Assembly: GCA_965153455.1 (NCBI GenBank)
Contig: OZ234493.1
Location: forward strand, 26,464,213 to 26,528,212
Origin: Sphagnum compactum
Taxonomy: Eukaryota; Bryophyta; Sphagnopsida; Sphagnales
Length of the DNA stretch: 64,000 nt
Direction: 5' to 3'
The position numbers were made by a program, and so were the translations under genes. The notes under the pieces were generated by a model. It was not told the origin of the DNA and did no database searches. It worked only from the letters and a program-made list of their open reading frames with translations. This document shows, one piece after another, positions 37,753-52,193 of this stretch; the first letter of the stretch is position 1; each line of letters opens with the position of its first letter.

Positions 37753-38070
37753 GGACACTAGTGAAAAAAAATAAAATCAAATATGAGTAAAAATATATGT
37801 GCAATATATTGGTTGTTGGGTAAAAATTATAAGTTAATTAGTTTTTTAATATGGTACATTTTATTCATATAATTAATTTAATTATAATATAAGGTATGTA
37901 ATAATCTGAAATAATGGTTTATAATTAATATAGGGTGGCTTTAATATGTATATATTAGATAATTAGATAATAATAAAGGTGATAAAAATAAGTTGGACAA
38001 TTATCTAATATCCCGCTGAAAATCATCATTTGACACACGTAAATCCCAAACTTTGCATTAAGTGTTCCCC
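37753..38070 (+). mobile_element. MITE copy 1 (about 318 bp)
   Basis: It is the inverted counterpart of 62565-62874 over its whole length, with shared blocks such as gcaatatattggttgttggg, atttaattata, ataatggtttataatt and aataataaaggtgataaaaa. Its right terminus read inward is ggggaacacttaatgcaaag and its left is ggacactagtgaaaaaaa, matching the two ends of the other copy. No coding capacity was seen. Confidence 0.75.
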
Positions 38071-41000
38071 GAGATCATAAGCCCAAGATGGTAAGAATCA
38101 TGGCCACGAGGCTTTGGAGTTGATGTTAATATTGCAAATCATCACTTGGGATGATACACTAGCCTATTTACACAAATGAAAATTGAACCTAATTATGTTT
38201 ATTTCCTCTTCGTTGGGTGAGCACAATGCATGTTGGGCCAAAAGCCACAACTAAATGAATGAAAAGGCGTTGAACTTGCCCAAATTTTCCCAATTTTTGG
38301 AAGAACGAATATTAAAATATAGGTATAATGTGGGAAACATGTTCCTAGTGTTTCTTCTCATAAATATTGCCAAAGATTTTTAACTTGAAATTCCATGTGT
38401 GCTTTTAATGGGTACTCCCCCATGTTTCCACATATGTTCCCAAAGTTGGACAATACTAGTGGAACTTCCATGCATTCGACATGTTTTCTTTCAAAGGACA
38501 CAAACAAAAACAAGCTTGTGTTTCCATGTGCCAAGGCAAAGTCTAAACATTTGCCATGTGCAAAAAGCTTCCATTTTTTAATGCAACAAGCACGTCATGT
38601 ACGTGATCGTGCAAACAAAAAGCAAATTTCAACCTCGCAATTTGTAAAGTTGCATCTCACAATTCTCAAGAAAAGTGATCAATCTCTTCCCCACCACCTA
38701 CCTTTCGACATGGATCGTTCATCTATTGTCTATGTTTAATGTCTCAAGGTTCAAAGTTCTTTTTGTTTCATGTGGTTTCATAAGAAGATACAAGATTGAG
38801 CTTGAGTGGGTTTTGATCAAAAAGTCCCATTGCAAAAATATTAAACCAATGATTCAAGTCATTTTTCTTGGGATGAAATCAGTGTGAAAAGCAATATGTT
38901 CATATTAATATGTACTCTTAAAATCATGAAGTACATTTACATTTTTAACTTATACAAGATTGCATTGATCACAAATTTTCATGAAATTCAAATACTTGGT
39001 TTGAATTACATGTTATATCATTGCAAATTTGAACCTCAATAGAATAGATCTATTGTATGCACACTAACAATGGCTTAAAATCAAGGATGTATACGTGTCA
39101 AATTAATAATTAAATGTTGAAATAACACAACATTGAAGAGATATGTAACAAAAACAAGAAATCGCATAAACACACTTCAACATGCAAATCATTTCAAAAT
39201 TGATTTGATTAATATGGTTGACAATATATGAAAGCCCCCAAAAAATGAAAGGGGATAATTAAATTGTTGGCTATTGGTTGTTAACATTGTTATTTATAAA
39301 AAGTTCTTTTTCCCCCAAATAAATCACATTTTCAATAAATTCTAACCCAAAAATAAACACTAATTTTTTTAGTTACAAAATGTGACAAGATTGAAATTTC
39401 TAACATCGTAGGAAAAATTAAATGTTATAATCTGCCTCAAAGTAATAGAAAAACCTTGATAGTTTTCAAACTAGAACTCAAAATTGTTTGTTTCTCAATT
39501 ATAGGACAATTATTAGGCAAGTGGACCATTGTAAGTTTATAATAATGCAAAAATAATTTAAAGAAGTGACAATTTAAGTCAAGGTTTTTAAAGTACCTTT
39601 GTGATCCAACATCCCATATGGACTTCATATAATGAAACACAAGGTGTGCACATATATGTTAGGACTTTTGGTGGTGGTGGCAATACCCCCTCCATCCTCT
39701 TTTCCCAAAATAATGGGGATGGGCAATTGATTGTCGAAGCCATAAAATAATCACAAGTGAACAAACAAGTGCAACAAACAAGATTTAAAGTTTGAAAAAT
39801 TGTTTACTAATGTATCAAGTTTTTGGTCCCGACATGTCTTCATCAATAGTTGAAAAGGAAAGTATATTGATAAGATATTTGTGCCAAATGTGTAGACACC
39901 AAGGTTGAAAAATCATGGGGCTAAAAACTTGGGGTTACCAAGAAATTTTAATTCTACCTTCATTACTAAAACAATAAGAATGCATCAGTTTGACAACTTT
40001 ACAACAAAATTTTATATCTTTTTTGCGCAATGTAACTTCCAACTATTTTAAATTCACAATAAAAACCACCTTGGCATACAATCTAAAAGTCCACATTCTC
40101 TACTTTAAAATTTCAATTCTAAGATGTGAATAAAGTGGAATCAAATCCTTTTAGAACCTCACATTGAACATCATGGGAAATTTGATTGTTGGCATATACA
40201 CACTCCCCACACACAAAAACAAAGACTTGGTATAATCCCCACCTAACTACACCCATATTTGCTTCAATAAATAATTTGTTTTTACTTTAACAATTACATT
40301 TTATGTCACACTTTTTTACAATTGTTTATTTTTCAACAAATCTTTTGTTTCAACATTTAGTGACAAATATCTAATAACTACTTGATTTATTGTCAAACAA
40401 ACATTCCCTAAATAACATTCCACCAAATCCCTAAAGAACAAATTGAAAATCCATAATAACAATGATCCTAATATATTCAATTCTCACTTTTCATGCATTA
40501 CACATTTTTCATAAATCTCCAATGAGCTTGATGGACTAATAAATGTATTTAAAAAACACCTTACTTTTTTTTCCTAACACACAACTCCTTACAAACCCCT
40601 CTCCTCAAGATTCTCTAATTTCTTTCCAATTTACATGTAAAAAAATACTTTCAACAAAATTGTATGCCAACAATTATTCCCATGATGCATTCCTCTAAAT
40701 TTTTCATCACTTCCCACTCATGATCCACCTAGATTAAATTGACTTGTCCTTATCCTATTGATCACCTTATGTGCATAAAAAATAAAAGAAGGCGGTTTAA
40801 TTTGAATATGAACAAGACTCATGATTATCACAAAATCATCTTTGTAGTTTCCAAGTATCTAAAGGCCTTCCAACATTCTGAACACAAGAACACACAAAAT
40901 TTCATTTAATTTTATTCCTCTATTTTGTTCACCTTCCTCCATTTTCTCCATTTATCTCCTTGGTTTTGCATTCTTCCCACCATGTAGAATCTCCACCAAA

Positions 41001-42940
41001 ACACCCAATAACAACATTCGTGAGTAAAACACCAACACCACACCTACAACATCACCTTTGATGGTTGGAGCTTGCCACTATTATTCATTTCATTTGCACA
41101 TTCCATAACACACAAAGGAACAAAACAGATCTATTCTAACGACACATCCAAAAAGCATCGCACTCACAGCTTCTCTTGATCTAAGAGGTTTACTTAAAAA
41201 TAAACAATCCATCCCCCATATTGCAAATTTTTTTTGACAAAATAGTTAAAATATTGTTGTCATTCTATCTTCTTGCATTTGGTGTTTTTAACATTCATCT
41301 AAAAACAATATGGATGAAGGATTTGTTTCCTCTCAAACTAAGTTATACAATATTAAATTAGTTGTGTTTGCCCTATACGTGTTTGGCAAAACCTAAAATC
41401 ATACATGCATGTCTCCTATCTTGGGGTAATAATAGATTTTTATAACATAAAATGCAACAACAAGACAAACAAATTAATCAATTAAAATTTAATTTCATCA
41501 TGATTTTTGTTATTAAATCTTCATCAAAGCCCTGTTGAAGTTTTTAAAATAACATCAAATTAATTAAAAACATCTATATCTCAAAAATAATTTTATATCT
41601 ATTTTAACATTGACATGTTTTATTTTAATCAATTCTTGCATAATATTCCAAATCACTTTTTTAAGAATCTCATTTTTATAAGATTTAAAGGAATTGAAGC
41701 TAATTATTCATATGTTTATCAAACAAATTTCATTTAAAATTTTAATCATATGAATTGTTTTTTTAGATTTCATAGTGATATGAAATTTTGTGATACAAAA
41801 AGGCAAATGACAACCCAAAAAAATAAAATATAGAGGCATGATTAAATTAGTTACCCAACATTCGTATTTTGAAAAGAAGCCCAACAAGTACATGGATAAA
41901 CTTCAAAACAACCCATCAATTAAATGGGTGCACCCAAAATCTACACATGGACATCCATTAGCTTGGGGCGATAACAATTTAATTTAACTACAATTAGAGT
42001 TTATTATCAAATAATTTTTTTAGAACAATGGATGTGGTCAATTTTGGTTTTTAAATGATAATATGATTTTTTTTATTGCACACATTCATCATATGAGGAA
42101 GTATTAATCAACGACATTTATGTGGTATGAATGAAAACTCAAAATATCATCCCCATAAAAAAAATAAAAAAAAATTAACAATGATTCAATTTACTTAAAC
42201 TTTCAATGTAATTTTTTTAGGTCCAAATTCATGCTTTTACAAACTAACAACAAATAAGAGATTTTCTTAGGTGTTTGATAATTATGAGAAGGATAAAACC
42301 CTTTACACATCATTATGAATAATAAAACACCCTTTGTATGTGTTTCCAACATGTATCATGTCAATGAACAAAATCATGTGTTCTAGAGGGCGGGGTTATT
42401 ACAATTTAAATCATTAATTTCCTACGACATATTATTACACGAATATATATAAATTTCCATGTGTTTATTCATGTAAATTCATGTGCTTAAATATCACGAT
42501 TTCATTGTTCCTATTCCAAATTACTATTAATGTGTACATCCATGGTAACATATAGATTTTGTAGTTGGAACACATAATAAATTTGTACTTCTACCTAAAA
42601 TTTAGACAATCACATTACTTTCACAATGTAGACCAATAGGTTTATTCAATATAATTTCATCCATTGTCCATCATTTTAACCAATACCATGATGACACAAG
42701 GCATACAAACCTTATTCACCCTTTTATTACATAATTTGGGCTCCGTGCTACTTCGCACTACCAATGATGATGATTAATGTATTTTGTGTGGACATAATAA
42801 TTTTGCTGTAATCAATTTTGTCTTTTCAAGAGATAACATTTTGTAAATTTCATTATATGTCATTTTTTTCCATTAATATTTTTTTACATTTTTGATTTGC
42901 GAAGCAAAGGCCAATGAAAGTTCAATTCATTAAAAAAGTT
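38071..42940. other. AT-rich spacer, no gene recognised
   Basis: The longest open frame (38395-38739, 114 codons, plus strand) has ordinary composition but no domain, no splice context and no neighbouring exon, so it is not called. No RNA gene or repeat boundary is recognised elsewhere. Confidence 0.5.
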
Positions 42941-42952
42941 CACAATAATATA

Positions 42953-43115
42953 CAAATAGACAAAAACAGAAAAATAAACATGAAATGGTGTAAAATAAAC
43001 AACAAGATACAAATAAACAAAAACATTGAAAGGGTGCAAGATAAGACAAGAAGATACAAACAGACAAAAACATTGAAAGGTTGCAAAACAAATAACAAAA
43101 TACAAATAGACAAAA
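42953..43115. repeat. minisatellite, 46-57 bp unit, about 3.3 copies
   Basis: Units begin at about 42953, 43010 and 43057, with a partial unit from 43103. Each starts acaaa(t/c)a(g/a)acaaaaaca and continues through gaaaggttgcaa-like text. The tract is A-rich and its minus-strand translation is a meaningless Phe/Leu-rich shadow. Confidence 0.75.
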
Positions 43116-43119
43116 GAAA

Positions 43120-46100
43120 AAAAATGATTCTAAAATGGAAATTGATCTATGAATTATAATCCAGAATGACTTTGGAATTGTCGCAATGATGATCACCAAA
43201 ATACCCATCCTACATAACCCAATTCTAATTAAACATCATCACTAGAATTTATTATATGTTTGAAGTTATGCATATTGCAAGTTAAATCTCCTATTTGAAA
43301 ATTGAAAATTATAAAACATCCATTTGTTATGTTACCAAGGTCCTTGGTGTTTAGTACTTCCAATGGAACGAAGAAATAATAATTTCTTAGTAACATGACA
43401 AAAGCAATATGTCTTCCCAAAGGGTTTACCAATGTTGTAGTGGATCAAAGAATGTCAATAAATACTAGACAACATGGTTGTCCTTGCTAAGTAGTTTTAT
43501 TATATTCATTGAGTCCCTTTCAACATATTCGTACAACATAATACCTTTTCTAACTTTGTGGCCTTTTAGAAGTCATTTATACTATTTAACAGTGCGAGGG
43601 AATTTAAAGTTTTATGGAGTTGAATAAGCATTTAAACTATATGCAAAATGTTGTATAATTGAATGAATCAAGGTCGGTATTACAATTATCATCAATGATT
43701 GGTGCATTGAACTTTTGGATAATGTTATGAAATTAGTTGAACTACTTTATGGGGTAATATCATCCACTTTATTTCTTTTTCATCTAGTTGTGGTTTTCTT
43801 TTCCTTTCATAAATGTAGTATTTCATGATGTTGCATAAAAGGTCCAACTTTTGGCCCCTCCTTCAAAAGTCAATTTTCAAAGTAAAACGATTATGTGTTG
43901 TGATAAGTTATGTTCATGAAATGCATAACTAGAGTACAATTAATTTGATTTTAATATCAAAATGTAATGCATCAAGTATAATGTTTGATCACATGTTTTC
44001 ATTTTAGAAAACACTACATCGCACCTAAATCAACATGGGTTTGTTTGCTAACATTTTGAATGCATTTTGTTCTTAAAGTGTGGAGTTTTATGAAATCAAT
44101 TTCCAATTGATTCATATATTTTCTTATATTTGTATTTCTTCTACTATTATATATAGACAAATATGTGATTGCAAATTATTTCAAAGTTAATTTGATCAAA
44201 GTTGTAATAAAAAATGAGGTGTATGGCAATTTTATCTAAGCCTTCAAGATGTTTAACATCATGGAATTTAAGGAAGTCCAAAGCTAGGATCCCAAGTTCA
44301 TGCCAAAAATGGACAAGTCATTACAATAGGACCACGGTTTTTATTCTCATAGCATTTGCGATGACACTAACTATAGATGTAATGTTATTCTAGTATAGAA
44401 TATATAACTACTCCATTTTGATTAACATAAAAAATAGATATTCTTGCGTTGTTGAAAAGTTTTATTATGTGTGTAAAATAACCAACTCTAAATTTCAATA
44501 TGATCAAATCAAACATAGTTTGGGTACATGTGACGGGTGCGGCACCTATATATATGTGGACTTTAAAGCTCTACTAGTATAACAAAAATAAGTTAGACAA
44601 ATTGTACCCTAGACTGCCAAATTCCATTAGTGACCTACAATGTTAGTTTTGATGTTACATAGATGCATTGAATGTAAAATTAAATTGATCTTATTGTTAT
44701 TTTCTTGATTTTAACTACCAAAAAAATGATAGTAGTGTGATTTTCATAGTCAAGCACAATGTTCAATAATAGGTAATCAATCAATTGTTGCTTATAGTGA
44801 TTCAAATAGCTTTTCATAAAATATATTATGGGACATCCATTGAAAAATAACAAAATGACCTGAGCTTCAATTCAACTTCAATCTTAGAGCCTAAACACAT
44901 GTACTACACCTATATATAAAAAATCAATTTGTTTGTTAACCCATATGATACCACATTTGTACATAATAAGGTTCAAAAACCATAAACACATTTAGTAGCT
45001 ACATAGTTGAAAATGTGGTTATAGTGGCATGACTAAATTATGTAATCAAAATATGGCATGGATGCCAGGTTCCAACATGTGCAATATAAAATATGTTAGT
45101 TTTGCTATTCAATATGCAATTGATAATTATACTAGTTAAATGTAATTTCAAAAACCTACAAATTGTAAAATCAATATATAACCATGTATGTACTTCACAT
45201 TCAGATGTAATCCCCTTACAAAATTACGTACACCATTATAACAAAAGATATTTCTTTGAAATGTTTGAAATATATATTTTAAATTAATGCAATGTATTTC
45301 TAAAATTTTAAAAAATAAAAAATATCATTAATTATAAATTGAATAAATGTGTATTTAATTATTTCATTTCATTTTATTATATTTTTAAACATTTAGTTTA
45401 ATAATAAATAATTTGGATTTACAACCCAAATAAAATTTAAAAATTCAAATTCAAAATTTAAAATATATATGTGGTTATGTTTTTTGCAACAACATTATTT
45501 GTGATGACATGAAATGGTTATCAAATGGATTATGGTTAAAAAGAAGGTAATTCTATTCTCACTTTGGACATCTTATAATTGTGAGTTACAAGAATAAAAC
45601 TAGTCATGTTGATTTTATATATATATATATAAAATAAGTCAAACGATGAGTTGTGAGTCCAAGAAATCACATCCACAATTTGGCTAGAAACTATTATTAT
45701 TTATAAATTTTTAATAATTTGAAAATTGAAAATTCCAAGTCATGGGTTAATGCCTCTAACAATCTCTCAACACTTTAATGGAAAATAGTTATATTATCAA
45801 TAATAAAATAACTGTCGTTTAAAAATTGATTCAACCACATCAACTAGGATTACTTGTCATTTTAGTCAACATAGACATGGTACTTTAGATTTTAGTAGGC
45901 ACTTGAGCATCATAACTTGATAATGTTTATGGTAGAAATGATTAGTCCATCCTAATTATAGCCAAAATGGTCCAATGTCCAATATGATTACATGTGTATT
46001 CAATAAAAGAATCAACATAAAAATCATGATTTGTAGTAACGAGTGCACATGTGGCCATGTCTACTTTACATTACTTACTCTTAACAACAAATGTATAATG

Positions 46101-46550
46101 TATTAATTAAACAACCATTATGCCAAAACTATGGTTTTATGATTTCATCCATGACTGTATTTACAATCATATGTGATAGAATTGACTAGATATTACATAG
46201 TCGATTTGAACACATTGCTGTTAACATCCAATCACAAACATGTTTGGTCATAAATACCAATACACATGACTTCCATGACTATGGTCATGTTATACATATG
46301 ACTATAAAAATGACAAACATGTATGACTATAAACATAACATTTGGTTTCAACTAATGTGGGATGGTTATTTACTTTCATTAAAAACCTTTGGTTTCACTT
46401 TGGTTTTTATTAACCATAACTAAAACCAATGCTTTTAACCCATGTCAAGCCAAATAACTACCCAATATTGGTTTCTAAACCTCGCCTTATCTTATCTTAA
46501 CTTCCTAGCCTACACTAGCCTAGCTACTTGTACCTAACGTACCTAGCCAA
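43120..46550. other. AT-rich spacer, no gene recognised
   Basis: Open frames are short and none carries a domain or splice context. No repeat boundary stands out. Confidence 0.5.
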
Positions 46551-46603
46551 TTTAAACATAAATTTACTTACCTACCTAATTTACAACCTAAATGTAAATA
46601 GGT

Positions 46604-46676
46604 TGTAAGTATAAGGAGTTGAACCTCTCACCTTCACAATGTACATTCAAATTTTTCACCAATGCACCACACATTC
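46604..46676 (-). mobile_element. tRNA-derived SINE-like pol III promoter
   Basis: On the minus strand tggtgcattgg (about 46669-46659) matches the box A consensus at 10 of 11 positions. ggttcaactcc (46625-46615) fits box B completely. Box A start to box B end is 55 nt, as in tRNAs. The acceptor and T stems do not pair well, so it is not a working tRNA. A SINE head is the better reading. The 3' end and target duplication are not defined. Confidence 0.45.
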
Positions 46677-46829
46677 ATAAAATAATAACTTTCATCACCA
46701 TATATTGAATATAAACACGTTTATTTCATATCTTCTTAAATTAAGTAATGGGGTTTAAAGTTAATTCAAACATTGAGTAAGTAATGGGTTCATAATAGTT
46801 GGTAGGTAATAGGAAGGTAGAAATTTGAC

Positions 46830-47303
46830 CATTATTTTGATACACTTACCTACCTACAATCTACCCACCTATTATCTACCTACTTACCTACATATCCATC
46901 AATAACTCAATGAACTTGCATATCACAAACCTACCTACCAACTATTTATTTTCCTCCACCCTAATTATTTATTGCCAACCTTGAACCCACCTATCACCTA
47001 CCTAATTACCTACATGCTAAAATTACCAACCTTAAACCTACTTATCATCAACTTACCTACCCACCTATACACACATGTTATTAACCCCAAACCTTCCTAT
47101 CACCTACCTACTTACATGTTATTTACATACCTACTTACTTACATACCTCTTATCAACCCTTGAACCTACCTATCACCAACCTACCTACCAATCTATTTTT
47201 GGTCCTTATTTTGATACAATGTTGCCATTTCTACTACCTATTATACACTCACCCACCAATTTATTTTTGGTCTCTATTTTTATACAATGTTGTCACTTGA
47301 ATT
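46830..47303. repeat. ACCT-rich degenerate minisatellite
   Basis: Units of about 45-65 bases built from accaaccttgaacc-ta-cctatcacctacctac recur from about 46974 to 47210, within a wider tract of cctacctacc. At the end, a block reading ccaatctatttttggtc...gatacaatgttg (about 47190-47233) is repeated about 68 bases later (about 47259-47303). Confidence 0.75.
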
Positions 47304-47309
47304 TATAGA

Positions 47310-50300
47310 GGCCTTTATCTTCCTACCCCATTTGTTTCTCCTTTGGGAACCATATATTGGAACTTTATTTCTTTGGTTTGGATTCTTTGATTTAATTTAG
47401 GTGATACCCTTAAAGAGATTTGTATTAAACCTCATGTAATTGATGTCAATGACCAAAGGTGAGCTAGGGGGGCCTTATGTTGTAATCATATTTCACTATT
47501 AGTCTTGTAATCATAATCATGATTAAAAATAGGAAGTTGCAATGTACCTTAGTCACATTGTCATAATTAAAAGTGACTAGGTAAAGCACCTTGGCTCACA
47601 TGCCCACGTGCCTAACTTTGAGATGGTCACAATATGTCATATCATGAAAGCTATGTTTTGGTGTATAATTGTTAAGATGGCAAACATAAAGCTTAGTGGG
47701 TATAATAAATATTTGTAGTGAATGTTTACTGGGTATACCTACTCATAGTATAACACATCACAAAAACTATAACCAATGCTTATTTTACATGATTTTTAGT
47801 GTTGAACACTAAGGTAGCATCGAATATATTTTATGTATATATATTATTAGTGTTTCAAATTTATCATTATCTGGATGTTGAAATTAATCTAATGAATATT
47901 TATAGCATGTAGAAACATTTTTAAAGCACTACAACTAGTTAATTAAGCTTTATAACTAATGATAAAAACGATTGAAAAACCAATCCCAATCTAGCACATC
48001 AACCCTTTAATGTCTTTTAGGATTACATTTTAAAGCGATTTAGTAATCATTGTCACCTCATTATATATGTTTCTATAATACAACATCATTCATGGAATTG
48101 ATAAATTAGTTTTAGTTCACATAGATATGTAGTTGCCAAACTTTATATATATAACAAATCTTAACAAATGAGGATTGAAATATAATGAACCCATATAATC
48201 AAATTATCCGTGCAAAATTTCTAACATGGAAATTAATTATGCTTGGACATAGATTGTCATGAATAATGCAAGAATGGACTACAATTGGTTCTACTTGTGA
48301 CATTTTGCAACCTTAGAACATCTAAGAATGAAACATTTCAAATACATGTTGTTTATGTAGGAACAAAGTTATGGAGATGAAAGTTGTACAACCAATTAAA
48401 TATGTTCAATTTAGTTTGCAACTATAAGAAAAAAATTGGTTTAATCTTCTAACATCAAAATAAATTATATATATATATAATGTCATTTAAATGTTGTCTA
48501 ACATCATCTATAGAAATGTTTAACTAAGAAACCCAAACCAATTTCTTATGCTACATGGAAGTTTGGTTCAAACTACCTCACAAAATAAAATATTGCAATG
48601 TCAAAATTTTAATTTTCCCAAAAACGAACTTGGACCATCTTGGTAATAATAGAACAAAGGTCATTGAAATTAAGATATATGTATGATAACACTTAATGAA
48701 AGTTAGAGATAAAGCACAAACTATAGTGGCTAACCAAATATTGATTTCCTTGTGTAGTAATGCCACTTCATCCATTGTGCCATTTCACTAAAGGTACAAA
48801 TCAATTTATTATTGGATTTTTTTCCAATTTAACATCTTGGTTGTATGAAAGTTTGCCATAATTTAGCACAATCATTTTCCTTTTTTTTAAAGAAGGTTTG
48901 AATCAAGTTTGGTTGGTTACATTTGTAAAATAATTGGTGCATGGGTTGGTATTAAAGGCACACAATTTTATTCCACTAATGGTGGCTTTCAACATTGCAC
49001 CTATGTTGTCTCAAGAATTTGGTATCACATTAGAAATATTTTTAATGACATTGACTTTGACATGTTAATGAAAACATCTTCTTATCTTCCAATTGGTTCA
49101 CAACTAATATTTCATTCATAGAGATGTCAAACACATTTATTTGAATTCTGAGGCACAAGCATGTTAAAATAGGCCAAAATTGTGATCTTTAGTCAAAAAG
49201 GAAAAATAAGTGGAATGTCAATTTTCCTTTTGAATTTAATCATTTTGCCAATGTTATAAATTTTTACATGTTTTTGTCATATTAAATAAACCATATATGG
49301 TCATCCCCAATCTTCGTTATTATTCAATTATTTAATATTTATTGCAAGTTTATATTTTATATATTTTTCCAATCAAAATATTCAAATGATGTGTTATTAA
49401 TGTTTGAGCCATATGCATATTGATACACAATTTTGGAATTTGAATATTTCAATTATGACAATGTTAAGCTCAAACATGCTTTAAACATTTTTTTGAGGGA
49501 GCCATAAGAATGAATTTCAAAATGAAATATCATGATTATGCTTTATGTCTACTTTGTGCAAAATGGGACAACAACCCCAAATCAAAAAAAATGAATGAAA
49601 GTAGGCTAGAAAAAAAGTAACACAACTTAAGCTTTTAAAAACTCTTCACTACAAATGTTCATGTAGTTTAAATGTTAGTTTTCAAAGAATGTGTCCTACT
49701 TTTTAACCTCCAAAGTTGACAATCTTATTCTTTTGCATTTGCAAGACACTTTTTTGGCCTACTTTAACATGCTTACGCCATGTGATGCATATAATATTTG
49801 GGCACATGATGTGGTTTTCCTCAAAAAATTTGAACTTTAAAATTGAAGGTATGAATTGTGGGAACAACCAAAAGGAGTTTTTCGATTCGAATTAAAGGAT
49901 AGGTTTGAATCATTTATGGCAGAAACATTGTGGAAGGTTCACATTATACAATCCCATCATGGCCATACCAAGGTGTTTTCTATTATTGTACATCCTTCTA
50001 AGATGAATGATATGACACAATTTTTTTAAAATTTGCATTTCAATCATCATTTTGTGTCATTTTGAATTAAATTCCTTGTGCAAGTGATTAATACGTAATC
50101 TTGAGAAAATATAATGGGTTCAACTTGAAATGTGCATTAACCAATTATAAATAATGATTTAAATTTTGGCATATCTAGATTTTTAAGTTAATTAAACTTA
50201 AGTTGGATTTTCAAAATATAAAGGTTTTAGATTCCAGTGTCCACATATACAAATAAGAAATGATCTTATTATTTCCATTTTTATTGTAGATGGTAATTTT

Positions 50301-52190
50301 ACAAAATTGTTGAAGTTAATTGCTTATATAAGGAGGCAAGTTTGTAAGGCTTACATAGTTGGGGAGGAACTAAGAGGTCTAGAGGGGGATGAAGATGAAT
50401 ATATTGTAGGCCTCATAACAATAGATAAAAAATTATGGATGACGATTTTTAATTTGTGAATGTGGTTTCATCCATGTTGTGAAATTTCATAATTTAATTC
50501 ATTTCATCCATTCCATTGTATTTATCCATGCAAGGTCTTCCATTCATGTAATTTTCAACTTCATCAATATTGTGATTTTCATTTGTATGATTCATTTTCA
50601 TTCAATTGTAATATGTTAGTCGGTGTTTACTACATGACATTTGTTTTCTATAGAGGTATATTTGTTATTGGAACATAATTCAATGTGAACATGGTTCTAG
50701 TATTTTTTTTGTTTATGGGGTATAATGTCCTTAAGGTATGACTTTGAAGTTTATCTTTTGTGTTTTGAAATTTGTGATCACACACGAGGAACATGAAGTA
50801 TGGTTTATGCCAAACATTATTGAATTATGTTTTGTTTCTTGAATTTTCATTTAGAAAATAGAATTCATGTGCATGCTTTAATGTGTGTCCATGTTAGTTT
50901 TGATAGTGTTGGGTGTTGATTTAGTAGTGCATGACATATAATGTGAGTGTACATAGTTTTTTCCATGCACGCAATTTTATGAACATAAATTGATCCCTAT
51001 GTATCCACTATTGTTTGGTGTCATCACTTTGATCCATTATGTTAATTATATCCCTATAATCAATTTCAATTTTGAAATTCCTATGTTGATGTTCTGAAAG
51101 TTTGTCTACGGTATTCATTTGACCTTTAGGAATTGCATCTATATGGTTAACTTTCATCCACCACCATGCATTTAATATTTAAACGCATGGAAAATTATAA
51201 GTGTGGTAAATCTACTTCACTAGTATAATTTCATTCTATTTTTGAGTTTATTCCATCAAACAAAATCCCCTCCGCCTATCCCTTTCCCCATTTTTTTTTC
51301 TTATTGCTTTTACATTTTGTTCCATTTAATCATTCCCATCCAAAGTTCTATTATGTAACCATGAGTAAGTTGAATATGAAAATGCGCACGTGTCTGTTGT
51401 ATCCAAGTAGGTCCATAGATAGGGAAGTAAATGTTTAGGTCTCACACATACATAATCTTTATTGGTTTTACATTCTAAATATATGCCTTCCTCTTCTTTA
51501 TGCGATAAGTTTTTGATATACATATTTAAGCAAGTTAGTGATCAAATTTTTGCTTATTGAATATATGTATCTCACCAAGGACATATGTCATTCGCACATG
51601 AAAGTTATGAATTCATACATGATGAATGATATTATTTGCCTCAAGAGGACTTTTGTCTTTTGATCACAAACTAAAATGTGAGGCATAAACATATGATAAG
51701 AACAAACATGATATGACAAGGCACAAAAGCAAAAAGACCATGAAACAAACCAAATACATTAAAAAATACAATGGAACATATTTAAAATGTAACCATGAGG
51801 TTTAAATACCTAGTAATAACATGAAAAACAAGGAAAAGGTTGAGTTGTACCTCAACTTGTGTTGAAAATATTGAGTTGTATTACATGTACTTATGTCATT
51901 TGAAATTTTGAAAGGAAGGTTTGTGGAAACTTTCTTGCAAGCCATTCATAAGCTCTAATATTGTTTAGAGAATCTAGACATTCTAGGCATTTTATTGAAT
52001 TATCCATGATGGACATAGAGTGAATGGTGATTGATGTAAAATGAACAATGATGGATTTTTTTGTGTAAACTAATTTCCACGAGGTCCATTTTGTTTCAAA
52101 AAAATTATTCATTTTATTGAAAATCTAACATGGACAATAAAATGGACCTAATTGTGCACAATGCCACTTATCAAATATTCACAAAATACG
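47310..52190. other. AT-rich spacer, no gene recognised
   Basis: Frames are short and stop-rich in all six frames. No retroelement motif, RNA gene or clear repeat boundary was found. Confidence 0.5.
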
Positions 52191-52193
52191 TGT

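Noticed and set aside
38395-38739. 114-codon plus-strand open frame
   Set aside because: No domain, no splice context and no related frame nearby in AT-rich spacer. Chance length is plausible.
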